Assembly (NCBI GenBank): GCA_001023535.1
Contig: CP011020.1
Span: forward strand, 4,772,501 to 4,836,500
Length of the DNA stretch: 64,000 nucleotides
DNA from: Pseudomonas chlororaphis
GTDB lineage: Bacteria > Pseudomonadota > Gammaproteobacteria > Pseudomonadales > Pseudomonadaceae
Reading direction: 5' to 3'
Position 1 is the first letter of the stretch; each line of letters begins with the position of its first letter. This document shows positions 37,081-48,041 of the stretch, piece after piece. Position numbers and translations under genes: made by a program. A model generated the notes under the pieces. It did no database searches. It was not told where the DNA came from and was given only the letters and a program-made list of their open reading frames with translations.

Positions 37081-37114
37081 GTTCGATAAACGAACACTCA
37101 GTCGATTATCGGAT
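37081..37114. promoter_or_regulatory. PcaR operator pair at pcaI
   Basis: GTTCGATAAACGAAC (37081-37095) is followed by GTCGATTATCGGAT (37101-37114), an inverted relative with centre spacing of about 20 bp, as at pcaR. It lies ~100 nt upstream of pcaI. Confidence 0.7.
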
Positions 37115-37213
37115 TGTTTGGCGTTTTGCCGCGGCTTACTCTTGGGTCACTCCGGCGCTGAACCTCGCGCCTTTTTCTTCATGTCGCTCTACTGGAATAC
37201 GGGAGCCTGCACC

Positions 37214-38074
37214 ATGGCTGAAATCCTTTCGCTGCACGATGCGGTGAAGCAGTTCGTCAACGACGGCGATACCGTCGCGCTCGAAGGCTTCACTCACCTG
37301 ATCCCGACCGCAGCGGGTCACGAAATCATTCGTCAGGGCAAGAAAGACCTGACCCTGGTGCGGATGACCCCTGACCTGATCTACGACCAGTTGATCGGTG
37401 CCGGTTGTGCGCGCAAGTTGATTTTCTCCTGGGGCGGCAACCCGGGCGTGGGCTCGCTGCACCGGCTGCGCGATGCGGTGGAGAAGCAGTGGCCGCAACC
37501 GTTGGAGATCGAGGAACACAGCCACGCCGACCTGGCCAATGCCTACGTCGCCGGTGCCTCCGGCCTACCGTTCGCGGTCCTGCGGGCCTACGCGGGTTCC
37601 GACCTGCCCAAGGTCAACCCGCTGATCAAGAGCGTCACGTGTCCGTTTACCGGGGAGGTGCTGGCCGCCGTGCCGTCGGTGCGCCCGGACATCACCGTGA
37701 TCCACGCCCAGAAAGCCGACCGCAAGGGCAACGTGTTGTTGTGGGGCATCCTCGGCGTGCAGAAGGAAGCGGCCCTGGCTGCCAAGCGTTGCATCGTCAC
37801 CGTGGAAGAAATCGTCGACGACCTGAACGCGCCGATGAACGCCTGCGTGCTGCCCACCTGGGCCCTCAGTGCGGTATGCCTCGTACCGGGCGGCGCGCAT
37901 CCTTCCTACGCCCATGGCTACACCGAACGTGACAACCGTTTCTATCAGGCGTGGGACCCCATCGCCCGCGACCGTGAGACGTTTACCGCCTGGATCGACG
38001 AATTCATCCGTGGCACCCAGGATTTCACCGAATTCCAGGCCCGACTGGCTGCCGCTTCGGAGGCGAAACAATGA
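37214..38074 (+). CDS. pcaI: 3-oxoadipate CoA-transferase subunit A (CatI-like)
   Basis: A 286-residue alpha subunit that, with PcaJ, moves CoA from succinyl-CoA to 3-oxoadipate. It is longer than the ~231-residue P. putida PcaI and looks like the CatI type of Pseudomonas sp. B13. The family signature is in ALEGFTHLIPTAAGHE (about residues 21-36) and the GGNPGVGS loop (about 75). The ATG at 37214 follows GGGAG. It overlaps pcaJ by 4 nt. Confidence 0.88.
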   Translation: MAEILSLHDAVKQFVNDGDTVALEGFTHLIPTAAGHEIIRQGKKDLTLVRMTPDLIYDQLIGAGCARKLIFSWGGNPGVGSLHRLRDAVEKQWPQPLEIEEHSHADLANAYVAGASGLPFAVLRAYAGSDLPKVNPLIKSVTCPFTGEVLAAVPSVRPDITVIHAQKADRKGNVLLWGILGVQKEAALAAKRCIVTVEEIVDDLNAPMNACVLPTWALSAVCLVPGGAHPSYAHGYTERDNRFYQAWDPIARDRETFTAWIDEFIRGTQDFTEFQARLAAASEAKQ

Positions 38075-38849
38075 CGTACTCCACCAACGAGATGATGACC
38101 GTGGCCGCGGCCCGTCGCTTGAAGAACAACGCCGTGTGCTTTGTCGGCATCGGCCTGCCGTCGAAAGCGGCCAATCTGGCGCGGCTGACGTCGGCACCGG
38201 ACGTGGTGTTGATCTACGAGTCTGGCCCGATCGGTGCCAAGCCTGGCGTGCTGCCGCTGTCCATTGGCGACGGCGAGCTGGCGGAAACCGCCGACACTGT
38301 GGTGCCGACCGGTGAGATCTTTCGCTACTGGTTGCAGGGCGGGCGTATCGACGTCGGCTTCCTGGGGGCGGCCCAGGTCGACCGTTTCGGTAACATCAAC
38401 ACCACGGTGGTGGGGGATTACCACCAGCCCAAAGTCCGTCTGCCGGGGGCCGGTGGCGCACCGGAAATTGCCGGCTCGGCCAAGAGCGTGTTGATTATCC
38501 TCAAGCAGTCGGCGCGTTCGTTCGTCGACAAGCTGGACTTCGTCACCTCGGTCGGCCACGGTGAGGGCGGTGATTCACGCAAGCGCTTGGGCCTGCCGGG
38601 TGCGGGCCCCGTGGGCATCATCACCGACCTGTGCATCATGGAACCGGAAGCCGGCAGCCATGAGTTCGTGGTCACGGCCTTGCACCCTGGCGTCACCCGT
38701 GAGCAGGTCATTGCCGCGACCGGGTGGGCAATCCGCTTCGCCGACCAGGTGCACACCACCGCCGAGCCGACCGACGTGGAGCTGCGCGCCCTGCGCGATC
38801 TGGAAGCTCGCACGGCGGCGGCCCACGGCCAGGCACCGGGAGAAGCCTG

Positions 38850-38850
<1 letters not shown>
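38071..38850 (+). CDS. pcaJ: 3-oxoadipate CoA-transferase subunit B (CatJ-like)
   Basis: A 259-residue beta subunit. The catalytic glutamate is in the [11 protein letters not shown] region (about residue 50). The rest fits the CatJ-like group, longer than P. putida PcaJ. It is translationally coupled to both neighbours: 4-nt overlap with pcaI and a TGATG overlap with pcaF. Confidence 0.9.
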
Positions 38851-40052
<1,202 letters not shown>

Positions 40053-40066
40053 CGCGTCGCACTACT

Positions 40067-40074
40067 AATAAGAA
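40067..40074 (+). promoter_or_regulatory. Crc/Hfq-type A-rich site upstream of pcaH
   Basis: AATAAGAA (AAnAAnAA) lies 15 nt before the pcaH ATG, just upstream of the CGAGGA ribosome site. Confidence 0.5.
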
Positions 40075-40089
40075 ACCGAGGAATGCTTC

Positions 40090-40794
40090 ATGACTGACAA
40101 GCCTGGTTATCGTCGCCCTCAAGCGGGCACCCAGCCGCAATACCTGCACCCGCCGTACCAGTCCACCAACTTGCGCTCGCCGTCCAAGCCGCTGGTGTTC
40201 CTGCCTCATTCGCTGTCGGAAATCACCGGCCCGACCGTCGGCGCCGACCGCGTGCAGGAGAAGGACAACGACCTCACCGCCCAGCATGCCGGCGAGCCAT
40301 TGGGGGAGCGGATTATCATTCACGGGCGGGTGCTGGATGAGAACGGCCAGCCGGTGCCGGGCATCCTGGTGGAGATCTGGCAGGCCAACGCCGCCGGTCG
40401 CTACCACCATGACCGCGACAAGCACGATGCGCCGCTGGACCCGAACTTCACCGGCACCGGTCGCGCCATCACCGACGCCGACGGCTGGTACCAGTTCCAG
40501 ACCATCAAGCCCGGCGCGTACCCCTGGGGCAACCACCACAACGCCTGGCGCCCGGCCCATATCCATTTCTCGCTGTTCGGGCCCAGCATCCTCACGCGCC
40601 TGGTGACGCAGATGTATTTCCCCGGCGACCCGCTGCTGGCCTACGATCCGATCTACAACTGCGTGCCGGACACCCGTGCCAAGGAACGTTTGATCGCCAG
40701 CTTCGACCTGGAAAAAACCATCCCTCACTACGCCCTCGGTTATCGCTGGGACATCGTCTTGCGCGGCCGCGATGCCACGCCGATGGAGAAATAA
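40090..40794 (+). CDS. pcaH: Protocatechuate 3,4-dioxygenase beta subunit
   Basis: A 234-residue subunit carrying the non-haem Fe(III) of the intradiol ring-cleavage enzyme. The iron ligands are visible as Tyr105 (AAGRY), Tyr144 (GAYPW), His157 and His159 (AHIH); each is three below the classical P. putida numbering. It lies 37 nt after pcaF and one base before pcaG. Confidence 0.95.
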   Translation: MTDKPGYRRPQAGTQPQYLHPPYQSTNLRSPSKPLVFLPHSLSEITGPTVGADRVQEKDNDLTAQHAGEPLGERIIIHGRVLDENGQPVPGILVEIWQANAAGRYHHDRDKHDAPLDPNFTGTGRAITDADGWYQFQTIKPGAYPWGNHHNAWRPAHIHFSLFGPSILTRLVTQMYFPGDPLLAYDPIYNCVPDTRAKERLIASFDLEKTIPHYALGYRWDIVLRGRDATPMEK

Positions 40795-40795
40795 G

Positions 40796-41362
40796 ATGAC
40801 GCTCACTGCCACCACATCCCATACCGTCGGCCCTTACTACCACATCGGCCTGACCTGGCTGAACCGCGAAGACTTGACCGTCGCCGAAACCCTCGGCCAG
40901 CGCGTGGCGATCACCGGGCAGGTGATCGACGGCAATGGCGAGTTCGTCAACGACGCCATGCTGGAAGTCTGGCAAGCCAACGCCGCCGGCAAATATGCCC
41001 ACCCGGAAGACGATCAGGACAAGCCTCTGGACCCCAGCTTCGAAGGCTTCGGCCGGGTGCCGGTGGACGCTGAGGGGCGCTTTCGCTTCACCACCATCAA
41101 GCCGGGCACCGTACCGGGGCTGGGGGGCACGACCCAGGCGCCGCACCTGGTGGTGCTGGTGTTTGCCCGCGGCCTGGTCAAGCACCTGCTGACGCGCATC
41201 TACTTCGACGGCGAGCAGGCCAACGAAACCGATCCGCTGCTGGCTTGCGTACCCGAAGAGCGTCGCGCCACCCTCGTGACCAAGCCCGATGCGTCGGGGG
41301 TGTACCAATGGAATGTGGTGTTGCAGGGGACGGATGCCGAGACGGTGTTTTTCGATTATTGA
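40796..41362 (+). CDS. pcaG: Protocatechuate 3,4-dioxygenase alpha subunit
   Basis: A 188-residue partner of PcaH without iron ligands. It starts with TLTATTSHTVGPYYHIGL, the conserved substrate-side N-terminus of PcaG. The ATG at 40796 follows the pcaH stop by one nt, so coupling is expected. It ends the pcaIJF-HG block; a REP-like palindrome follows. Confidence 0.94.
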   Translation: MTLTATTSHTVGPYYHIGLTWLNREDLTVAETLGQRVAITGQVIDGNGEFVNDAMLEVWQANAAGKYAHPEDDQDKPLDPSFEGFGRVPVDAEGRFRFTTIKPGTVPGLGGTTQAPHLVVLVFARGLVKHLLTRIYFDGEQANETDPLLACVPEERRATLVTKPDASGVYQWNVVLQGTDAETVFFDY

Positions 41363-41402
41363 AGAGCTCCTGTGGCCAGATACCTCAGGCTATCTAACTC
41401 AC

Positions 41403-41522
41403 TGTGGCGAGGGAGCTTGCTCCCGCTGGCTTGCGCAGCAAGCCCAAAAGCTGGCGACTCGGTATGGCTGACGTCGATTTGCGGCTGCTTCGCAGCCGAG
41501 CGGGAGCAAGCTCCCTCGCCAC
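41403..41522. repeat. Second REP family: long nested palindrome between pcaG and pcaT
   Basis: The outer arms TGTGGCGAGGGAGCTTGCTC and the complement GGGAGCAAGCTCCCTCGCCA enclose an inner hairpin GCGGCTGCTTCGCAGCCG. It differs from the GTGGGAGCGAGC type elsewhere. It separates two pca transcription blocks. Confidence 0.8.
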
Positions 41523-41601
41523 GGGGATGTGAAGCTACTGTGGAACGGGACTGTTACGAAGTGTGTCTAGACTTTGTCAGTCCCTAACGAGTGAATAACC
41601 C

Positions 41602-42897
41602 ATGACCACCCCAACCAGCCACTACACCGGCGAAGAACGCAGCAAGCGCATTTTCGCTATTGTCGGCGCTTCGTCCGGCAACCTGGTCGAATGGTTCGAC
41701 TTCTACGTCTACGCGTTCTGCGCGATCTATTTCGCGTCGGCGTTCTTTCCCTCGGACAACCCCACGGTGCAACTGGTCAACACGGCCGGGGTCTTCGCCG
41801 CCGGGTTCCTGATGCGACCCATTGGCGGCTGGATATTCGGCCGAGTGGCGGACCGTCATGGGCGTAAGAACTCGATGATGATCTCGGTGCTGATGATGTG
41901 CTTCGGCTCGTTGCTCATCGCCTGCTTGCCCACCTACAAGGACATCGGCGTCTGGGCGCCGGTGCTGCTGTTGTTCGCGCGTTTGCTGCAAGGCCTGTCG
42001 GTGGGGGGCGAGTATGGCACCACGGCCACCTACATGAGTGAAGTCGCTCTCAAGGGCCAGCGTGGCTTCTTCGCTTCGTTCCAGTACGTGACGCTGATCG
42101 GCGGGCAACTGCTGGCGGTGTCGCTGGTGGTGATCCTGCAGCAGTTCCTCAGTGAAGAAGAATTGCGTGCCTATGGCTGGCGGATCCCGTTCGTGGTCGG
42201 CGCCGTGGCCGCGCTGATCTCGCTGTTTCTGCGGCGTTCCCTCAAGGAAACCAGCAGCAAGGAAATGCGCGAGAACAAGGACGCCGGCAGCATCGCCGCG
42301 CTGTTTCGCAGCCACAAGGCCGCGTTCATCACCGTGCTGGGCTACACCGCCGGCGGCTCGTTGATTTTCTACACCTTCACCACCTACATGCAGAAGTACC
42401 TAGTGAACACCGCCGGCCTGCCGGCCAAGACCGCCAGCTACATCATGACCGGTGCGCTGTTCCTGTACATGTGCATGCAGCCGCTGTTCGGCATCCTGGC
42501 GGACAAGATCGGCCGACGTAATTCCATGCTCTGGTTCGGCGCCCTGGGGGCGTTGTGCACAGTGCCGATCCTGTTGACCCTCAAGAGCATCAGCAGTCCG
42601 TTCCTGGCGTTTATCCTGATTACCCTGGCCCTGGCGATCGTCAGCTTCTACACCTCCATCAGCGGCCTGGTGAAAGCCGAAATGTTTCCACCCGAGGTGC
42701 GCGCGCTGGGAGTAGGGTTGGCCTATGCGGTGGCGAATGCGATTTTTGGCGGTTCGGCCGAGTACGTGGCCTTGAGCCTGAAGGCCCAGGGCATGGAAAA
42801 CGCCTTTTACTGGTATGTCACGGTCATGATGGTGGTGGCGTTCCTGTTCAGCCTGCGCCTGCCCAAGCAACCGACGTATTTGCATCACGACCTTTGA
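41602..42897 (+). CDS. pcaT: Dicarboxylate/beta-ketoadipate MFS transporter PcaT
   Basis: A 431-residue transporter of the KgtP/metabolite:H+ group with 12 helices. Its motifs are [14 protein letters not shown] (helix 1, about residue 26), RVADRHGRK (about 83) and [20 protein letters not shown] (about 131). Position and length fit PcaT, the beta-ketoadipate carrier. There is no PcaR-like box immediately upstream. Confidence 0.88.
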   Translation: MTTPTSHYTGEERSKRIFAIVGASSGNLVEWFDFYVYAFCAIYFASAFFPSDNPTVQLVNTAGVFAAGFLMRPIGGWIFGRVADRHGRKNSMMISVLMMCFGSLLIACLPTYKDIGVWAPVLLLFARLLQGLSVGGEYGTTATYMSEVALKGQRGFFASFQYVTLIGGQLLAVSLVVILQQFLSEEELRAYGWRIPFVVGAVAALISLFLRRSLKETSSKEMRENKDAGSIAALFRSHKAAFITVLGYTAGGSLIFYTFTTYMQKYLVNTAGLPAKTASYIMTGALFLYMCMQPLFGILADKIGRRNSMLWFGALGALCTVPILLTLKSISSPFLAFILITLALAIVSFYTSISGLVKAEMFPPEVRALGVGLAYAVANAIFGGSAEYVALSLKAQGMENAFYWYVTVMMVVAFLFSLRLPKQPTYLHHDL

Positions 42898-42955
42898 CTC
42901 ATCCCTATTGATCCAACCGCGCCGGCCTCAAGGTCGGCGCACCCAAGGACTGTCT

Positions 42956-44320
42956 ATGAGCGAACGACCGGGCAATCAGCTGTTCGATGCCTATTTCACC
43001 GCCCGCGACATGCGCGAGGTGTTCTGCGATGCGGGCCGGGTCCAGGCCATGCTCGACGTCGAGGCGGCACTGGCCCGGGCCGAGGCGCGGGTGGGGGTGA
43101 TTCCCGCCAGTGCGGTGGCGCCGATCGAGCAGGCCTGTCGCGCCCAGTGCTATGACTTTTCGGCGCTGGGTGAGGCCATTGCCAGTGCTGGCAACTCGGC
43201 CATCCCGTTGGTCAAGGCGTTGGGCAAGCGCATCGCCGCCACCGACGCCGAGGCTGAGCGCTATGTGCACCTGGGCGCCACCAGCCAGGACGTGATGGAC
43301 AGCGGGCTGGTGCTGCAGCTGCGCCAGGCGCTGGCGTTGATCGAAGACGAACTGGCGCAGTTGGCCGACACCCTGGCCCGTCAAGCCGAGCACTACGCCG
43401 CCACGCCGCTGGCCGGCCGTACTTGGCTGCAGCATGCAACGCCGGTGACCCTGGGCATGAAATTCGCCGGTTGGCTGGGGGCGATCACCCGCAGCCGCCA
43501 ACGGTTGAAAGAGCTGAAGCCGCGCTTGCTGGTGCTGCAATTCGGCGGCGCCTCGGGGACTCTTGCTGCGCTCGGCGAGCAAGCGTTGCCCGTCGCCCAG
43601 GCCCTGGCCGCCGAGCTGCAACTGAGCCTGCCGGAGCAACCGTGGCACACCCAGCGCGATCGCCTGGTGGAGTTCGCCGCGGTGCTCGGGCTGATCGCCG
43701 GCAGCCTTGGCAAGCTGGGCCGCGACATCAGCCTGCTGATGCAAACCGAGGCTGGCGAGGCCTTCGAGCCATCTGCACCCGGCAAGGGCGGTTCATCGAC
43801 CATGCCCCACAAACGCAACCCGGTGGGCGCGGCCGTATTGATCAGTGCGGCGACGCGGGTGCCTGGCCTGGTCTCGACGCTGTTCAGCGCCATGCCCCAG
43901 GAACATGAGCGCAGCCTCGGTCTGTGGCACGCCGAATGGGAAACCTTGCCGGAGATCTGCTGCCTGGTGTCCGGCGCCCTGCAACAGGCTCGGTTGCTGG
44001 CCGAGGGGCTGGAAGTGGACGCGGCGCGCATGGCCCGCAACCTCGAACTGACCCAGGGCCTGGTGCTGGCCGAAGCAGTGAGCATCGTCCTGGCCCAGCG
44101 GGTCGGGCGCGACACTGCCCATCATCTGCTGGAGCAATGCTGCAAGCGCGCTGTCGCCCAACAGCGGCATTTGCGCGAGGTGCTGGGGGACGAACCCCAG
44201 GTCGCCGCGCAGTTGTCCGCCGCCGAACTCGATCATTTGCTCAACCCCGCCCACTACCTCGGCCAGGCCCGCACCTGGGTTGCCCGAGCGGTGGCCGAAC
44301 ACCATGCCTTGAAGGCCTGA
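42956..44320 (+). CDS. pcaB: 3-carboxy-cis,cis-muconate cycloisomerase
   Basis: A 454-residue fumarase/aspartase-superfamily enzyme that lactonises beta-carboxymuconate. The family signature GKGGSSTMPHKRNP is near residue 280, and HLGATSQDVMDSG is near residue 104. The ATG at 42956 fits the family N-terminus (NQLFDAYFT). It is 12 nt from pcaD and 58 nt from pcaT. Confidence 0.94.
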   Translation: MSERPGNQLFDAYFTARDMREVFCDAGRVQAMLDVEAALARAEARVGVIPASAVAPIEQACRAQCYDFSALGEAIASAGNSAIPLVKALGKRIAATDAEAERYVHLGATSQDVMDSGLVLQLRQALALIEDELAQLADTLARQAEHYAATPLAGRTWLQHATPVTLGMKFAGWLGAITRSRQRLKELKPRLLVLQFGGASGTLAALGEQALPVAQALAAELQLSLPEQPWHTQRDRLVEFAAVLGLIAGSLGKLGRDISLLMQTEAGEAFEPSAPGKGGSSTMPHKRNPVGAAVLISAATRVPGLVSTLFSAMPQEHERSLGLWHAEWETLPEICCLVSGALQQARLLAEGLEVDAARMARNLELTQGLVLAEAVSIVLAQRVGRDTAHHLLEQCCKRAVAQQRHLREVLGDEPQVAAQLSAAELDHLLNPAHYLGQARTWVARAVAEHHALKA

Positions 44321-44332
44321 AAGGAGACTGTT

Positions 44333-45124
44333 GTGGGATTCGTCAAACTCGCCGACGGCGAACTGAATTACCGTTTCGACGGGCGGCAAGACGCCCCGGT
44401 GCTGGTGCTCTCCAACTCCCTGGGCACTGATTTGCACATGTGGGACGACCAAGTGGCGGCGTTCGGCGAACATTTTCGCGTGCTGCGTTTCGACACCCGG
44501 GGTCACGGTCAGTCGTTGGTCACCGAAGGCCCCTACAGCATCGAGCAGTTAGGCCGCGACGTGCTGGCGATGCTCGATGCGCTGGACCTCGACCAGGTGC
44601 ATTTCTGCGGATTGTCCATGGGCGGGCTGATCGGCCAGTGGCTGGGGATCAACGCGGGTGAGCGCCTGCGCAAGCTGGTGGTGTGCAACACCGCCGCCAA
44701 GATCGGCGATCCGTCGGTGTGGAATCCGCGAATCGAAACCGTGCTGCGTGACGGCAAGGCGGCAATGGTGGCGTTGCGTGACGCCTCGATCGCCCGCTGG
44801 TTCACCCCGGACTTCGCCGAGGCTTATCCAGAGAAAGCCAGAAAAATCACCGACATGCTCGCCGCCACCTCGCCCCAGGGCTACGCCGCCAACTGTGCGG
44901 CGGTGCGTGATGCGGATTTTCGCGAGCAGTTGTCGTCGATCCGCGTGCCGCTGCTGGTGATCGCCGGCACCGAGGATGCAGTCACGCCGCCGTCGGGTGG
45001 GCACTTTATCCAGGAGCGGGTCAGTGGCGCGCAATACGCCGAGTTCCGTGCCGCACACCTTTCCAATGTCCAGGCCGGTGCCGCATTCAGCGCTCGGGTG
45101 CTGGATTTCCTGCTCGGGGCCTGA
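44333..45124 (+). CDS. pcaD: 3-oxoadipate enol-lactonase
   Basis: A 263-residue alpha/beta hydrolase that opens beta-ketoadipate enol-lactone. The nucleophile Ser95 is in GLSMGG; the acid is near residue 216 (GTEDAV) and His near 243 (AAHLSN). It starts with GTG after a strong AAGGAG. It ends 10 nt before pcaC. Confidence 0.94.
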   Translation: MGFVKLADGELNYRFDGRQDAPVLVLSNSLGTDLHMWDDQVAAFGEHFRVLRFDTRGHGQSLVTEGPYSIEQLGRDVLAMLDALDLDQVHFCGLSMGGLIGQWLGINAGERLRKLVVCNTAAKIGDPSVWNPRIETVLRDGKAAMVALRDASIARWFTPDFAEAYPEKARKITDMLAATSPQGYAANCAAVRDADFREQLSSIRVPLLVIAGTEDAVTPPSGGHFIQERVSGAQYAEFRAAHLSNVQAGAAFSARVLDFLLGA

Positions 45125-45134
45125 GGAGTTTTCT

Positions 45135-45527
45135 GTGGACGAGAAACAACGTTACGACGAAGGCATGCAGGTACGCCGCGCGGTGCTGGGCGATGCCCAC
45201 GTCGACCGCAGCCTCAATGCCCTGAGTGAATTCAACAGCGAATTCCAGGAGATGATTACCCGCCACGCCTGGGGCGACATCTGGACCCGCCCGGGCCTGC
45301 CGCGCCACACCCGCAGCCTGATTACCATTGCCATGCTGATCGGCATGAACCGCAACGAAGAGCTCAAGTTGCACCTGCGCGCCGCGGCCAACAACGGCGT
45401 GAGCCGCAGCGAGATCAAGGAAGTGATCATGCAGAGTGCCATCTACTGCGGCATCCCGGCGGCCAACGCCACCTTCCACCTGGCCGAGTCGGTGTGGGAC
45501 GAGCTGGGCGTCGAGTCACGGGAGTAG
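45135..45527 (+). CDS. pcaC: 4-carboxymuconolactone decarboxylase
   Basis: A 130-residue CMD/AhpD-fold enzyme. The start DEKQRYDEGMQVRRAVLGD and HLRAAANNGVSRSEIKEV (about 78-95) match P. putida PcaC nearly residue for residue, as I recall. It starts with GTG preceded by GAGGAG. It is the last gene of the plus-strand pca block. Confidence 0.95.
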   Translation: MDEKQRYDEGMQVRRAVLGDAHVDRSLNALSEFNSEFQEMITRHAWGDIWTRPGLPRHTRSLITIAMLIGMNRNEELKLHLRAAANNGVSRSEIKEVIMQSAIYCGIPAANATFHLAESVWDELGVESRE

Positions 45528-45540
45528 ATTCACCGCAACC

Positions 45541-45982
45541 CCTGTGGGCGTGGGCTTGCTCGCGAAAGCGGTGGGGCAGCTTGCATCGATGTTGAATGTG
45601 ATAACGCCTTCGCGAGCAAGCCCGCTCCCACTCTGATCTTCAGCGGCCACAGGGATTTGCGTACAGCACAAATCCCTGTGGGAGCGGGCTTGCCCGCGAA
45701 AGCGTTGGGTCAGCTTGCATCGATGTTGAATGTGACGATGCCTTCGCGAGCAAGCTCGCTCCCACACTGATCTTCAGCGGCCACAGGGATTTGCGTACAG
45801 CACAAACCCCCTGTGGGAGCGGGCTTGCTCGCGAAAGCGGTGGGGCAGCTTGCATCGATGTTGAATGTGATAACGCCTTCGCGAGCAAGCCCGCTCCCAC
45901 ACTGATCTTCAGCGGTCACAGGGATTTGCGTGCAGCACAAATCCCTGTGGGAGCGGGCTTGCCCGCGAAAGCGGTGGTACAG
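45541..45982. repeat. Tandem array of REP pairs, ~134-bp period, 3.3 copies
   Basis: Units begin near 45541, 45676, 45810 and 45945. Each full unit is an opposed REP pair around a spacer containing AGCTTGCATCGATGTTGAAT, then a second spacer CTGATCTTCAGCGGCCACAG. The last unit has only one REP. It lies between convergent pcaC and the OprD porin gene. Confidence 0.92.
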
Positions 45983-46002
45983 CCTCCATCCATGTTTGGC
46001 TT

Positions 46003-47256
46003 TTACAGCAGGCTGATCGGGTAGCTGATGAAAATGCGGTTCTCATCGAACTCATTGGTGCTGAAATCCCTCCGCATCGTCGAGTTGCGCCATTTCACGT
46101 TGAGGCTTTTCAGCGCGCCGCTCTGCACGGTGTAGGCCAGTTCGGTTTCGCGGCCCCATTCCTTGCCATCGTCGACGGTGGCGGTGTGCACATTGTCGCC
46201 GCTGATGTAGCGGTTCATCAGGGTCAGGCCCGGCACGCCGACGGCGGCGAAGTTGAAGTCGTGGCGCAGTTGCCAGGATTTTTCCTTGGCATTGTCATAA
46301 CTGGAGTTGTAGCTGTCGTTGGCCAGGGTGCCGCCGCTGGTGCCGTTGACGCGCATCCACGCGTCATCGCCGCCGACTTTCTGCAGGCCGACGTAAAAGG
46401 TGTTGCCGCCGTACTTGGCCGAGAGCATGGCGAACGCGGTTTTGTTGTCCAGGTCACCGGCCAGCGCGCTGCCGTCTTCCTTGCCGATGAAGTAGCCGAG
46501 GTTGGCGCCCAGGGTCCAATCGCCGATGGGCTGGCTGTGGGTCAGGTTGAAATACTGCTGCTGGTAGATGTCGGACAGCTCGGCGTACCAGACGCCGACC
46601 TGGGTGCGTTTTTCGTTGAAGGCATACTCGCCGCCGCCGAAGTTGAAACGGTCGGAGGTGAAGGCGCCCCGGCCGTTCATCGACATGTCTTCCATGCTCG
46701 CGTCGTTGCGCGGGCTGTTGCCGCGGAACTGACCGCCGTAGAGGCTCAGGCCGTTGATCTCGGTGGAGGTCACCTGGCCGCCACGGAAGGTCTGCGGCAG
46801 GGATCGGCCATCGTCGGAGCGCAGGATCGGCAGCACCGGCATCCATTCACCGACCTTCAGTTCGGTCTTCGACACCTTGGCCTTCAGGGCCACGCCCAGA
46901 CGACCGAAATCATCGGCCGGACGACCGTCGTCATGCACCGGTAGCAACTGCGTACCCGCCGTGCCGCGACCGCCGTCGAGCTTGACCGAGTACAGGCCCA
47001 GCACGTCCACGCCGAAACCGACCACGCCCTGGGTGAAACCGGACTTGGCGTCGAGGATGAAGTTCTGGGTCCATTCCTCGGCTTTGCCCTGGGCGTTGTT
47101 CGGGTTGGTGAAGTTGCGGTTGAAATAGGCGTTGCGCAGAGTCAGCGTGGCCTTGGCATCGTCGATAAACCCTGGTTCTGCCGCCAGGACGGGCAGGGCG
47201 ACGCTGGTCAGGGCAATGGCAATGAGGCTGGGGAACAAATGCTGTGTGGGCTTCAT
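46003..47256 (-). CDS. OprD/Occ-family outer-membrane porin (aromatic-acid uptake, pcaP/phaK-like)
   Basis: A 417-residue porin with signal peptide (cleavage near residue 26, VLAAE), 18-strand OprD-type repeats and a C-terminal strand ending ISYPISLL. Family members admit carboxylated substrates. Its position at the end of the pca island suggests aromatic acid entry, like PcaP or PhaK. Its leader has AAAAATAA just before the start, another Crc/Hfq-like site. The exact substrate is not shown by sequence. Confidence 0.85.
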   Translation of the reverse strand: MKPTQHLFPSLIAIALTSVALPVLAAEPGFIDDAKATLTLRNAYFNRNFTNPNNAQGKAEEWTQNFILDAKSGFTQGVVGFGVDVLGLYSVKLDGGRGTAGTQLLPVHDDGRPADDFGRLGVALKAKVSKTELKVGEWMPVLPILRSDDGRSLPQTFRGGQVTSTEINGLSLYGGQFRGNSPRNDASMEDMSMNGRGAFTSDRFNFGGGEYAFNEKRTQVGVWYAELSDIYQQQYFNLTHSQPIGDWTLGANLGYFIGKEDGSALAGDLDNKTAFAMLSAKYGGNTFYVGLQKVGGDDAWMRVNGTSGGTLANDSYNSSYDNAKEKSWQLRHDFNFAAVGVPGLTLMNRYISGDNVHTATVDDGKEWGRETELAYTVQSGALKSLNVKWRNSTMRRDFSTNEFDENRIFISYPISLL

Positions 47257-47514
47257 GGGCGTTGTCTCTTATTTTTTCTGGACGAAGCGGATCGTTGCCG
47301 CACTTTTTTTAGGTGCAAGCGGTAAGGGGGTAGCCAGGGTTGTTAGGGCGATTGGGGATCAGCCGGGCGAGGCGGGGCGCAGGGGCATGGCGTCGAACCT
47401 GTTGTTATTGGTTTTGTGCGAGCGATGGTGAAGGCCCGGACATGATCGGTTCAATTGGCGTTGGCGGGTTTTGGGCGATTATCGAACGGCAAAACCAATC
47501 GATAGACGCCATTC

Positions 47515-47541
47515 CTGTGGGAGCGAGCTTGCTCGCGATGG
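47515..47541. repeat. Single REP beside the structured repeat
   Basis: CTGTGGGAGCGAGCTTGCTC followed by GCGATGG. It has no opposed partner within 100 bp. It lies 28 bp left of the first structured repeat. Confidence 0.8.
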
Positions 47542-47568
47542 CTGTGTCATAGTCGACCTGGATTTCGG

Positions 47569-47887
47569 GTACATATCCATTTTTGCGGTAACGGCTGCTT
47601 AGGGTTCCGCCCTTACGGCGGGTCACTTTTGGCAAACGCCCGGAATGCCGGCCCAGCCAAAAGTAACCAAAAAGGTCTGTGCCCCACCACTGGGCACCTC
47701 GCCGAGGCGAGGTGTTCCCTCACTCCGGCATTGCTCCGTGGGGCCCGCCGCGAAGGGCCATCCATGGCCCAGCGCGGCTAACCCGGCATCCATGCCGGGT
47801 TGCCCACTACGCAATGCCTGCGTTCGGCCCTTGTGGTTAATGGGGCGCTCAAGATCAAAAGCCAAAGCCAAAGCCAAAGCCAAAGCC
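47569..47887 (+). repeat. Structured ~310-bp repeat, copy 1
   Basis: It starts at GTACATATCCATT and ends in a hexamer run (AAAGCC)n. Internal palindromes include CCGCCCTTACGGCGG, CACCTCGCC / GGCGAGGTG (47695-47714), GGGCCAT-CC-ATGGCCC (about 47755-47770) and AACCCGGCAT-CC-ATGCCGGGTT (47780-47801). An inverted second copy is at 48664-48971. Short frames inside it are not credible proteins. Confidence 0.85.
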
Positions 47888-48041
47888 ATCGCCAGCAGGT
47901 TCCCTCCCACAGAATTCGGGGGCGGTCTGACAGACGCGGGGATTTTTCCGACGAGGTTTTAAGGTTGCCCTTCGGAAGCTGTATCTCTAGCTTGTTCGTG
48001 TCGCTGCACATTCAGCGATCGGGACTGCAAGCCCGCCGAAT

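Noticed and set aside
45541..45982. Possible CRISPR array
   Set aside because: Units are palindromic REP pairs with near-identical spacers and a 134-bp period; CRISPR spacers would be unique and shorter, and no cas genes are present.
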